From an uncultured Prevotellaceae bacterium (GTDB taxonomy: Bacteria; Bacteroidota; Bacteroidia; Bacteroidales; Bacteroidaceae), in assembly GCA_946405695.1 (NCBI GenBank), contig CAMJIA010000025.1, positions 1 to 20,514 of the forward strand: DNA of 20,514 bases. Reading direction: 5' to 3'. The position numbers were made by a program, and so were the translations under genes. Each line of letters starts with the position of its first letter. Position 1 is the stretch's first letter. This document shows positions 9,091 to 15,779 of the stretch, piece by piece. The notes below the pieces were generated by a model that was given only the letters and a program-made list of their open reading frames with translations, searched no databases and was not told where the DNA came from.

Positions 9091-9098
9091 CAAAGGTA
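9091..9098 (-). promoter_or_regulatory. -7 element (TACCTTTG) for mutAB
   Basis: CAAAGGTA on the plus strand reads TACCTTTG on the minus strand, 42 bases before the mutA ATG. No clear -33 TTTG is seen. The left arm of an 11-bp inverted repeat begins 18 bases upstream of it. Confidence 0.55.
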
Positions 9099-9116
9099 AC
9101 AAATTATTCTGAACTG

Positions 9117-9193
9117 ACGAAGAATTTAATAAATATTTCATTTTTATCAAAAAAATGTTGCACAAAAATATGTAAATTGAGCAAATTCTTCGT
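9117..9193. repeat. 11-bp inverted repeat in the mutAB/transporter divergent control region
   Basis: ACGAAGAATTT (9117-9127) is the exact reverse complement of AAATTCTTCGT (9183-9193). The 55-base spacer is AT-rich. The right arm ends on the first base of the plus-strand -7 element, and the left arm lies where the minus-strand -33 should be. An operator role is inferred from placement. Confidence 0.45.
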
Positions 9194-9200
9194 ACCTTTG
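9193..9200 (+). promoter_or_regulatory. -7 element (TACCTTTG) for the transporter/decarboxylase cluster
   Basis: TACCTTTG lies 27 bases before the ATG at 9228. It is the only good promoter I see upstream of the four plus-strand genes that end at 13696. Confidence 0.6.
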
Positions 9201-9227
9201 CACGCGAAATAAAAATATAAGTAACGA

Positions 9228-10919
9228 ATGGAATCATTTCAATGGTTAGTTGATTTGTTTACGACGACTGATTCGGTGGCACATATTGTGTTACTATATG
9301 CCATTGTCATTGCCGTAGGCGTGTATTTAGGAAAGATTAAAATTGGCGGAGTATCGCTAGGAGTAACATTTGTATTGTTTGCAGGAATTGTCGCTGGACA
9401 TATTGGTTTTACGGCACCTACACCCATCTTGACATTCGCTCAGGACTTCGGCCTTATCCTATTCGTATTTATGATTGGTTTACAGGTCGGTCCTGGCTTC
9501 TTTGAGAGCTTTGGTACGCAGGGCATTAAACTCAATGGTTTGGCTTCCTTGGCCATTCTGCTCAACATCCTTGTGATGTTTGGATGCTACTATATCTTCT
9601 TTGACACCAGCGACAAGACCAACCTCCCCATGATGGTCGGCACATTGTACGGTGCCGTGACGAACACACCCGGTCTTGGTGCAGCCAACGAAGCGTTGGG
9701 CACTGTCTTCGGACAGAACGCGCCCCAAATTGCATCGGCTTATGCCTGTGCCTACCCCTTAGGTGTACTAGGCATTATTGGTGCCATCATTCTTATCAAA
9801 TATGTCTGCGGCATCAAGTTGGAGAAGGAAGAAGAACAGCTGAAGGCTTTGGACGAGACCAATGCGACCAAGAAACCTTATAAGATGCACTTGGAGGTTA
9901 CCAACAAATACTTGGAAGGCAAGACACTATTACAGGTTCATGATTTCTTGAACCGCGACTTCGTGGTTTCGCGCCTGGTCCATGAAGGAGAACTGTTCAT
10001 TCCTAACCGCGATACCGTTTTCCATTTGGGCGACCAGATGCTAATCGTATGTGCTGAGGCTGACCAAGAGGCTATCATGGCCTTTATCGGTCCTAAGCTC
10101 GACATTGACTTTGAACAGCAAGACCAGCCGATGGTGTCTAAGCGTATCTTGATCACCAACCCCAAGGTAAACGGTAAGACATTGGCTTCGCTGCACTTCT
10201 CTAGCGTTCATGGTGTAAACGTCACCCGTGTTACCCGCCATGGCATGGATATCTTTGCCTCTCCCACCCTGCCCTTGCAGGTTGGCGACCGTATTATGGT
10301 CGTTGGTCCTGAGGATGCTGTAGACAATGTAGCCAGCAAAATGGGTAATTCCATCCGTCGTTTGGATGCGCCCAACATCGCCACTATCTTTGTAGGCATC
10401 ATGATTGGCCTCATCTTCGGCTCGTTCCCCTTGATGATTCCTGGCATGCCTGTTCCCGTGAAGCTCGGTCTGGCAGGCGGTCCGCTGATTATCGCCATCC
10501 TCATTGGCCGTTATGGCTATAAGATACACCTAGTGACCTATACCACTACCTCTGCTAATATGATGCTACGCGAGATAGGATTGGTACTCTTCCTTGCCTC
10601 TGTAGGTATTAAGGCGGGAGCCGGATTCTTTGAGACGGTAGTAGAGGGTAATGGTCTGTTATATGTCCTCACGGGTTTCCTCATCACCATCATCCCTATC
10701 TTGATTGTTGGTCCGATAGCCCGTCTGCGCTACAAGTTCAACTACTTCACCATAGCCGGTATGATTTCAGGTACCTATACTGACCCCCCTGCACTTGCCT
10801 ACTCTAACAGTATCTGTTCGAAAGAGGCTCCTGCCATCGGATACTCGACCGTTTATCCGCTCGCAATGTTCCTGCGCATCTTCACGGCCCAGATTGTGGT
10901 GCTGTTCTTCTGCGGATAG
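9228..10919 (+). CDS. YidE/AspT-family transporter with two TrkA-C (RCK_C) domains
   Basis: A 563-residue inner-membrane protein. N-terminal membrane segments (to about residue 190) and C-terminal ones (from about 375) flank two cytosolic TrkA-C-like domains (roughly 210-365, with repeated [13 protein letters not shown] and [14 protein letters not shown] patterns). The two membrane halves are internal repeats: [10 protein letters not shown] near residue 88 matches [10 protein letters not shown] near 464, and [15 protein letters not shown] matches [15 protein letters not shown]. This is the aspartate:alanine exchanger (AAEx) architecture, which includes AspT and E. coli YidE/YbjL. Substrates of most members are unknown; a dicarboxylate or amino acid would fit the neighbourhood but is a guess. 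It lies 77 bases before the OadG-like gene and may share its message. Confidence 0.88.
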   Translation: MESFQWLVDLFTTTDSVAHIVLLYAIVIAVGVYLGKIKIGGVSLGVTFVLFAGIVAGHIGFTAPTPILTFAQDFGLILFVFMIGLQVGPGFFESFGTQGIKLNGLASLAILLNILVMFGCYYIFFDTSDKTNLPMMVGTLYGAVTNTPGLGAANEALGTVFGQNAPQIASAYACAYPLGVLGIIGAIILIKYVCGIKLEKEEEQLKALDETNATKKPYKMHLEVTNKYLEGKTLLQVHDFLNRDFVVSRLVHEGELFIPNRDTVFHLGDQMLIVCAEADQEAIMAFIGPKLDIDFEQQDQPMVSKRILITNPKVNGKTLASLHFSSVHGVNVTRVTRHGMDIFASPTLPLQVGDRIMVVGPEDAVDNVASKMGNSIRRLDAPNIATIFVGIMIGLIFGSFPLMIPGMPVPVKLGLAGGPLIIAILIGRYGYKIHLVTYTTTSANMMLREIGLVLFLASVGIKAGAGFFETVVEGNGLLYVLTGFLITIIPILIVGPIARLRYKFNYFTIAGMISGTYTDPPALAYSNSICSKEAPAIGYSTVYPLAMFLRIFTAQIVVLFFCG

Positions 10920-10973
10920 CCCATCAGTCCCATAGAGCCCATCAGACCCATTAGACTTATCAGACTTATATAA
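10920..10973. repeat. Tandem 9-base repeat (6 degenerate units)
   Basis: Starting directly after the transporter TAG, six 9-base units follow without a gap: CCCATCAGT, CCCATAGAG, CCCATCAGA, CCCATTAGA, CTTATCAGA, CTTATATAA. The array fills most of the 77-base gap before the OadG-like gene. The period and the degeneration toward its 3' end are directly visible. Confidence 0.8.
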
Positions 10974-10996
10974 TTAATACTCAATAAAACAAAGAA

Positions 10997-12031
10997 ATGA
11001 AACGATTCGGATTCGCAAGCGCTCTCCTTGCTTTCGCCTCTCTTCCGATGTTGGCACAGATGGATGCCAGCATCAAATTGAACGAGGTGATGACAAAGAA
11101 CGAGACGAGCCTGATTGACGAATACGGAATGCACAATGCCTGGGTGGAGATTGCCAACATCTCCCATTCTACGTACAACATCCGTGGAATGTACCTCACC
11201 ACCGACCGTTCTGTACTCGACAAGAAGATGAGTGTTCCTGAGCGCGTCAAGCGTATGAGCCAGATACCCAATGGCGACATGCGCACCAATCTTAGTGGCC
11301 AACAGCTCATTGTCTTCCAACTCGCCAGCAGCCCTTCTCTGGGTTCGCTGCATCTCTCAATCAAAGTCAATGCCGACGAACCCACATGGATTGCCCTCTA
11401 CAACGGTAATGCCACACAACTCATCGACTCAGTGACCGTGCCCGTATTAGCTGCAGACCAGTCGTTTGCACGTATTGCCAATAATGGTACATCGAAAGAC
11501 TGGGAAGTGAAATCTGCCGACCGTGTTACCCCTGGCATTCTCAACCAGACCATTGTCAGTGAGTCGAAGGTAGAGAAATTCAAGCGCGAAGACCCCTACG
11601 GCTTCGGCATGGCAATCATGGCGATGAGCATTGTATTTTCTTGTCTTGCCTTGCTGTGGATTACCTTCACCATCTTCGGTATGGTGATGCGCCACATGGA
11701 GACCGCTAAGAAGGTGGCTCACAAACAGCCTATTAAACCTATCACCAAGACAGTTGAGAAGACTATCGAGGTCGGCCACAAGACAGGTATCATGCTGAAG
11801 GAAGGATTTGACACAAAGGGTATTGACCGCGAGGTGTATTTGGCTGTTATAGGTCTGGCGCTGCGTCAGTACGAGGACGATATCCACGACGTAGAGTCTG
11901 GTATCATCACCATCAAGCCGAAAGACACCGACTGGGATGATGAATATAGTCAGATGACGCATCTGCATGAGCCACTCATCCCTATCAAGCATAATGCTCC
12001 AACAATTCCAACAACCCCTGAACTACATTAA
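10997..12031 (+). CDS. Lamin-tail-domain/OadG fusion: Na+-pumping decarboxylase gamma-like subunit
   Basis: A 344-residue protein with three parts. Residues 1-21 are a signal peptide (ends PMLAQ). Residues about 27-184 look like a lamin tail domain: LNEVM opening, WVEIANIS, GMYLTTD, a WIALYNG strand, and closing SFARIANNG and TPGILN (T178-P179-G180). Residues about 199-229 form an OadG-type membrane helix (YGFGMAIMAMSIVFSCLALL), followed by a charged cytosolic tail. OadG/MmdD-type gamma subunits anchor and assemble biotin-dependent Na+-pumping decarboxylases. The biotin carrier gene begins 4 bases downstream and the beta subunit follows, supporting the role. The topology puts the lamin-tail domain outside the cytoplasmic membrane. 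No promoter is visible directly upstream. Confidence 0.85.
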   Translation: MKRFGFASALLAFASLPMLAQMDASIKLNEVMTKNETSLIDEYGMHNAWVEIANISHSTYNIRGMYLTTDRSVLDKKMSVPERVKRMSQIPNGDMRTNLSGQQLIVFQLASSPSLGSLHLSIKVNADEPTWIALYNGNATQLIDSVTVPVLAADQSFARIANNGTSKDWEVKSADRVTPGILNQTIVSESKVEKFKREDPYGFGMAIMAMSIVFSCLALLWITFTIFGMVMRHMETAKKVAHKQPIKPITKTVEKTIEVGHKTGIMLKEGFDTKGIDREVYLAVIGLALRQYEDDIHDVESGIITIKPKDTDWDDEYSQMTHLHEPLIPIKHNAPTIPTTPELH

Positions 12032-12035
12032 AACA

Positions 12036-12515
12036 ATGAAAACATATAAGTATAAAGTACAAGGTGTAGACTACGAAGTAGAAATCGCCGAAGTAGAAGG
12101 CAAGATAGCCAGAGTAAACGTCAACGGCATCCCATTCGAGATTGAGATGCAGAAACCCATTAACGCTGCCAAGCACCCTGCACTGGCCGCCACCAAGCGC
12201 ACAGCGCCAGTATCCAGTGATTCTGTCGCTGCTGCCTCCGCAGCTCCTGCTGCTCCCGTTGCACCTGCAGCCAAGCCACAGCCCGCAGCATCAGCTGGCG
12301 CTGGCACACCTGTCAAAGCTCCGCTGCCCGGCACCATCAATGCCATCAACGTGAAGGTGGGCGATAAGGTTGGCATTGGCGACGTCGTGATTGTACTGGA
12401 GGCCATGAAGATGCAGAACAATATCGAAGCGGAGTCGGCAGGCACCGTCACTTCCATCCTCGTGAATCAAGGAGATACCGTCATGGAAGGTGCAGTGATG
12501 CTGACCATTGGTTAA
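12036..12515 (+). CDS. Biotin carboxyl carrier protein of the methylmalonyl-CoA decarboxylase
   Basis: A 159-residue protein read from the ATG at 12036, 4 bases after the OadG-like stop; an earlier in-frame ATG at 11967 lies inside the OadG-like gene. Residues 1-45 are a small beta-rich N-terminal segment, about 55-85 an Ala/Pro-rich flexible linker, and about 88-159 a biotinyl domain. The biotinylation motif EAMKMQN has K125 as the acceptor lysine, and APLPGTI opens the domain. It should carry CO2 on biotin between the carboxyltransferase (absent from this window) and the membrane beta subunit encoded next. Size and linker match the MmdC/BCCP-like subunits of Na+-pumping decarboxylases. Confidence 0.94.
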   Translation: MKTYKYKVQGVDYEVEIAEVEGKIARVNVNGIPFEIEMQKPINAAKHPALAATKRTAPVSSDSVAAASAAPAAPVAPAAKPQPAASAGAGTPVKAPLPGTINAINVKVGDKVGIGDVVIVLEAMKMQNNIEAESAGTVTSILVNQGDTVMEGAVMLTIG

Positions 12516-12534
12516 TTCATAATTCATAATGCAT
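12514..12534. repeat. Tandem heptamer repeat, AATTCAT type (3 units)
   Basis: Units AATTCAT, AATTCAT, AATGCAT fill almost all of the 23-base gap between the biotin carrier stop and the oadB ATG; the array begins inside the TAA. The 22 bases 12513-12534 are repeated exactly at 15779-15800. Confidence 0.8.
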
Positions 12535-12538
12535 CATT

Positions 12539-13696
12539 ATGGGATTTACTAACTTCATCATCGAAAACTTCAATGAGTTCCTGACGTACACAGGTTTTGC
12601 CAATGTGACAGCAGGAAACCTCATCATGATAGCAGTAGGTGCCTTCTTCATTTGGCTCGCCATCAAGAAGGACTTCGAACCCCTGCTGCTCGTGCCCATC
12701 GGACTGGGTATCATACTGGGAAACATACCCTTCCGTGCTGACGCAGGTCTGGAGATTGGCCTATATGAGGACAACTCCGTGCTGAACATCTTCTATCAGG
12801 GTGTACGTCAAGGCTGGTATCCACCACTGATATTCCTCGGCATTGGTGCCATGACCGACTTCTCGGCCCTGCTGGCTAATCCGAAGTTGATGCTCATCGG
12901 TGCTGCAGCCCAGTTTGGTATCTTCGGTGCGTATATGTTTGCCTTGGCCTTAGGCTTCGAACCCAATCAAGCTGCAGGTATTGCTATCATTGGTGGTGCC
13001 GACGGTCCTACGGCCATCTTCCTCAGCAGTAAACTATCACCCAACCTCATGGGTGCCATTGCCGTCTGTGCCTATTCGTATATGGCACTGGTGCCACTGA
13101 TTCAGCCCCCTTTAATGCGTCTGTTGACCACCAAGAAGGAGCGCCTGATTAAGATGAAGCCCGCCCGTGAGGTGTCACAGACTGAGCGCATCCTGTTCCC
13201 CATCATTGGACTACTGTTGACCACGTTCATCGTACCGTCCGGTCTGCCCCTGCTGGGTATGCTTTTCTTCGGTAACTTGCTGAAAGAAAGCGGTAAGACC
13301 ACTCGTTTGGCCAAGACAGCCGGTGCAGCCCTGAATGATATCGTCGTCATGCTGCTAGGTCTGACGGTAGGTTGTTCAACGCAGGCTTCTGAATTCCTGA
13401 CGATGAACACCATCTATATCTTCGCCATTGGTGCCGGAGCCTTTATCATTGCCACGATGAGCGGTGTGCTGTTCGTCAAGCTGATGAACGTATTCTTGCC
13501 AAAGGACAAGAAGCTGAATCCGCTGATTGGTAATGCTGGTGTGAGTGCTGTGCCGATGGCTGCCCGCATCTCCAACAACCTCGGACTGGAGTACGACCGC
13601 CACAACTTCCTGCTGATGCACGCCATGGGCCCCAATGTGGCAGGTGTTATTGGTTCCGCAGTGGCAGCAGGTGCCTTACTTGGATTCCTGTCATAG
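12539..13696 (+). CDS. Na+-translocating decarboxylase beta subunit (OadB/MmdB family)
   Basis: A 385-residue polytopic membrane protein. It carries the family signatures GGADGPT (D155, matching the Na+-coupling aspartate of Klebsiella OadB, D203) followed by IFLSSKLSP and AYSYMALVPLIQPP, and near the C-terminus GNAGVSAVPMAARISN (N332). The beta subunit removes CO2 from carboxybiotin and exports Na+. With the adjacent OadG-like and biotin carrier genes, and with methylmalonyl-CoA mutase encoded divergently, the substrate of the complex is most likely methylmalonyl-CoA rather than oxaloacetate (inference). It is shorter at the N-terminus than Klebsiella OadB, as MmdB-type proteins are. A hairpin terminator follows 31 bases after the stop. 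Confidence 0.95.
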   Translation: MGFTNFIIENFNEFLTYTGFANVTAGNLIMIAVGAFFIWLAIKKDFEPLLLVPIGLGIILGNIPFRADAGLEIGLYEDNSVLNIFYQGVRQGWYPPLIFLGIGAMTDFSALLANPKLMLIGAAAQFGIFGAYMFALALGFEPNQAAGIAIIGGADGPTAIFLSSKLSPNLMGAIAVCAYSYMALVPLIQPPLMRLLTTKKERLIKMKPAREVSQTERILFPIIGLLLTTFIVPSGLPLLGMLFFGNLLKESGKTTRLAKTAGAALNDIVVMLLGLTVGCSTQASEFLTMNTIYIFAIGAGAFIIATMSGVLFVKLMNVFLPKDKKLNPLIGNAGVSAVPMAARISNNLGLEYDRHNFLLMHAMGPNVAGVIGSAVAAGALLGFLS

Positions 13697-13727
13697 AATA
13701 ATTAAAAAAATTAAATATTAAACAATT

Positions 13728-13759
13728 AAAGTCGGTAATCTTTTTTGATTGCCGATTTT
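13728..13759 (+). terminator. Intrinsic terminator after the decarboxylase operon
   Basis: Arms 13728-13740 (AAAGTCGGTAATC) and 13747-13759 (GATTGCCGATTTT) pair over 13 positions with two G-U wobbles around a 6-T loop. A T-rich tail (TTTTATTTT, 13756-13764) follows. The loop and arm overlap the -33 of the next promoter. Confidence 0.8.
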
Positions 13760-13773
13760 ATTTTGTACCTTTG
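13744..13773 (+). promoter_or_regulatory. Bacteroidetes-type promoter for the kinase pair
   Basis: TTTG (13744-13747) and TACCTTTG (13766-13773) are 18 bases apart, the same spacing as the promoter at 2772-2801, and lie 19 bases before the ATG at 13793. The -33 is embedded in the upstream terminator. Confidence 0.7.
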
Positions 13774-13792
13774 TGCCATTAAATCTAAGACA

Positions 13793-14428
13793 ATGCATAT
13801 TGCAGTAGCAGGAAATATAGGAAGCGGGAAGTCCACACTGACGCAGCTGCTGGCCAAACACTACGGGTGGGAGGCACGCTTTGAGGCGGTGGACCATAAT
13901 CCCTATCTCGAAGACTATTACCGCGACATCTACCGATGGTCGTTCAATCTGGAGGTGTTCTTCCTGAAGGAGCGCTTCCGTGACTTGATAGACATTGCGA
14001 AGGCAGACCATACCATCATACAGGACCGTACCATCTACGAGGGTGTGTACGTATTCATGGAGAACAACAAAGCCATGGGACACCTCTCTGATCGTGACTA
14101 CGAGACGTTCATGGAGCTCTTTGACCAAATGATGACGGTGGTGCGTGTGCCGGATTTGATGATATACCTCCGCGCCTCAGTTCCCCACCTGGTGGGCAAC
14201 ATCCAGAAGCGTGGCCGCGAATATGAGCAGAGCATCCAACTGGAGTATCTGCAGAACCTGAATGAGCGCTACGACGACTTCATCTACCACAAGTACCCCG
14301 GCAAGGTGATGACCGTCGAAAAAGACAAGCTGGACTACCTGAACAACCCGAAGGATCTGGCGCAGATTATTGACCGCATAGACAGTGACCTCTTCGGCCT
14401 GTTCTCACCCCTCACCTCTAACCCCTAA
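13793..14428 (+). CDS. Deoxynucleoside kinase, first of a tandem pair
   Basis: A 211-residue cytosolic kinase of the dCK/dGK family that phosphorylates salvaged deoxynucleosides. I chose the ATG at 13793 because MHIAVAGNIGSGKS (P-loop K13) begins exactly as in the paralogue; an upstream ATG at 13745 precedes the promoter elements. E31 in the FEAV motif is the expected catalytic base, D78-R79 form the DRT (ERS-like) motif, and IQKRGREYEQ is the lid region. Compared with the next gene it has E60 and G84 where that copy has K60 and D84, positions that align with human dCK R104 and D133. The last residues (SPLTSNP) are encoded by heptamer repeat DNA. The gene ends 13 bases before its paralogue, suggesting co-expression and perhaps a heterodimer, as in Lactobacillus dAK/dGK. 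Confidence 0.9.
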   Translation: MHIAVAGNIGSGKSTLTQLLAKHYGWEARFEAVDHNPYLEDYYRDIYRWSFNLEVFFLKERFRDLIDIAKADHTIIQDRTIYEGVYVFMENNKAMGHLSDRDYETFMELFDQMMTVVRVPDLMIYLRASVPHLVGNIQKRGREYEQSIQLEYLQNLNERYDDFIYHKYPGKVMTVEKDKLDYLNNPKDLAQIIDRIDSDLFGLFSPLTSNP

Positions 14429-14432
14429 CACC
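14405..14432. repeat. Tandem heptamer repeat, TMACCYC type (4 units) across a stop codon
   Basis: Units TCACCCC, TCACCTC, TAACCCC, TAACACC run without a gap from inside the first kinase gene, through its TAA (14426-14428), into the 13-base space before the second kinase. Confidence 0.75.
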
Positions 14433-14441
14433 TAAAGAATT

Positions 14442-15062
14442 ATGCATATCGCAGTAGCAGGAAACATCGGAAGTGGCAAGACCACACTGACCAAGATGCT
14501 GGCCCATCGTTATGGATGGACACCTCGTTTCGAACCCGTCGACAACAACCCGTACCTGGCCGACTTCTATGCAGACATGCCCCGCTGGTCGTTCAACCTG
14601 CAGGTGTATTTCTTGAACAAGCGTTTCAAGGAGGTCGTGGAGATATCGAAGTCACAGGACACCATCATCCAGGACCGTACCATCTTCGAGGATGCCCGTA
14701 TCTTTGCCCCCAACCTGCATGCTCAGGGAATGATGTCGGACCGCGACTTTGCCAACTATACCGACCTCTTCGACCTGATGATGTCGCTGGTGAAGTTGCC
14801 CGACCTGATGATCTACATCCGTTCGAGCATTCCCACGCTGGTGGCACAAATCCAGAAACGTGGCCGCGACTACGAGCAAACCATGCGTCTGGACTATCTT
14901 GAAGGTCTGTCGAAACGCTATGAAGAGTGGATTAGCACGTACAAAGGGCAACTCATTATTATTGAGGGCGACACCTGCAAGTTTGGCGATAAACCCGAAG
15001 ACTTCAAGATTGTCACGGACATGATTGATGCCAAACTCTATGGTCTGTTCCCGATGGAATAA
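14442..15062 (+). CDS. Deoxynucleoside kinase, second of a tandem pair
   Basis: A 206-residue paralogue of the preceding kinase, roughly half identical to it by eye and alignable almost without gaps. It has GNIGSGKT (K13), FEPVDNNPY (E31), DRTIFED (D78-R79, D84), SDRDF and the lid IQKRGRDYEQ. The K60/D84 pair resembles the R104/D133 base-recognition pair of human dCK, unlike the first copy. Known bacterial tandem pairs (Lactobacillus acidophilus dAK/dGK) form heterodimers with separate specificities. That is the likely arrangement here, but the exact nucleosides cannot be read from the sequence. It probably shares the promoter at 13744-13773. Its stop runs straight into a heptamer repeat shared with the convergent gene. 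Confidence 0.9.
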   Translation: MHIAVAGNIGSGKTTLTKMLAHRYGWTPRFEPVDNNPYLADFYADMPRWSFNLQVYFLNKRFKEVVEISKSQDTIIQDRTIFEDARIFAPNLHAQGMMSDRDFANYTDLFDLMMSLVKLPDLMIYIRSSIPTLVAQIQKRGRDYEQTMRLDYLEGLSKRYEEWISTYKGQLIIIEGDTCKFGDKPEDFKIVTDMIDAKLYGLFPME

Positions 15063-15063
15063 C

Positions 15064-15098
15064 GGTTAACGGTTATTGGTTAACGGTTATTGGTTATC
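15064..15098. repeat. Tandem heptamer repeat, GGTTAWY type (5 units) between convergent genes
   Basis: Units GGTTAAC, GGTTATT, GGTTAAC, GGTTATT, GGTTATC occupy essentially the whole 31-base gap between the two stop codons. The TTA at 15094-15096 inside the last unit is the TAA stop of the minus-strand gene. Confidence 0.85.
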
Positions 15099-15744
15099 GG
15101 CGGCGCCTACGCTTTGCCGTCGTCCGGTGACGGCGAACCTTGCGGTGACGCTTTGATACCTTTTTCTTTGTGACCTCAGGGGGTGCTGTACTCTTCCACG
15201 TCACCTGATCCTCTGCGGTATAATAAGGTACATTATCATTAGGATAACGTTCACAGTATTTCAGAATGGCGTAATAGTCTACATTGCGCACCTGATGGTT
15301 CTCATAGAACCACACCTCCACGCCTGCCGATGCCGTGGCAACCATCACGATGTCGCGGTCGAAGTCGACAAACCAACGTGCAAAGCGGTGTGAACGTACC
15401 GTCGACTCCCAGGTAGGCTGTCCGTACTTCTTCTGCATCCACCGCATCAGCGTGGCATAGTCCTCCTGCAGACTGATGCCCTGCTGATGGCGCGTTGTCA
15501 GTAGCAGGTAGTTACACCCCACACTATCCTTGTTGACACCAATACGCAGCCAGACATCGAGTCCGGCAATACGTCCAGACAAGTCATTACCGTACTCCCG
15601 ATGGAGACCTTTCTCCACCAGTTTTTCTGCCAACAGGTCAGGGGCCTGCGCCAATGACAGTCCCACAAATTCCGTATGCTTCTGAGCTACCGTCACGAGC
15701 GGCAAGAACAGGAGCAGAAGTATCTGAATAATCTTATTTTGCAT
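15094..15744 (-). CDS. Exported protein of unknown function with an arginine/lysine-rich C-terminal tail
   Basis: A 216-residue protein that I cannot assign to a named family. It starts with a signal peptide (residues 1-20, long Leu-rich core, ends TVAQ). The middle (about 25-165) looks like a compact alpha/beta domain, with LMRWMQKKYGQPTWES, ARWFVDFDRDIVMVA and VEVWFYENHQVRNVDY. Its style recalls small Bacteroidetes exported proteins that compare a short amphipathic helix with strands. The last 24 residues hold 16 Lys/Arg and 2 His, ending in five arginines, and the DNA there is GC-rich. The tail might bind nucleic acid, anionic polysaccharide or LPS; this is speculation. It is a single gene with its own promoter, divergent from the SpoIIE-domain gene. 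Confidence 0.72.
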   Translation of the reverse strand: MQNKIIQILLLLFLPLVTVAQKHTEFVGLSLAQAPDLLAEKLVEKGLHREYGNDLSGRIAGLDVWLRIGVNKDSVGCNYLLLTTRHQQGISLQEDYATLMRWMQKKYGQPTWESTVRSHRFARWFVDFDRDIVMVATASAGVEVWFYENHQVRNVDYYAILKYCERYPNDNVPYYTAEDQVTWKSTAPPEVTKKKVSKRHRKVRRHRTTAKRRRRR

Positions 15745-15765
15745 GTTTCAAGAAAAAATCGGATG

Positions 15766-15773
15766 CAAATATA
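15766..15773 (-). promoter_or_regulatory. -7 element (TATATTTG) for the basic-tail exported protein
   Basis: CAAATATA on the plus strand reads TATATTTG on the minus strand, 21 bases before the ATG at 15744. The -33 is not clear. Confidence 0.5.
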
Positions 15774-15779
15774 CAAAAT

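Noticed and set aside
9049..9227. Possible cobalamin riboswitch upstream of the B12-dependent mutase
   Set aside because: The region is AT-rich and only 179 bases long, shared by two promoters. I see no B12-box-like sequence or suitable stem set, and the mutA leader after the -7 element is only about 40 bases.
10920..10973. Direct repeats considered as a CRISPR array
   Set aside because: Units are 9 bases and contiguous with no spacers, and no cas genes are present. The same applies to the heptamer arrays.
13745..13792. Upstream start (ATG at 13745) for the first kinase
   Set aside because: It lies in the terminator/promoter region, and the paralogue begins exactly at MHIAVAGNIG.
15064..15098. 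GTTAAC-containing repeats considered as a terminator hairpin between convergent genes
   Set aside because: Only a 6-bp AT-rich stem can form and no U-tract follows; the tandem 7-base period explains the sequence better.
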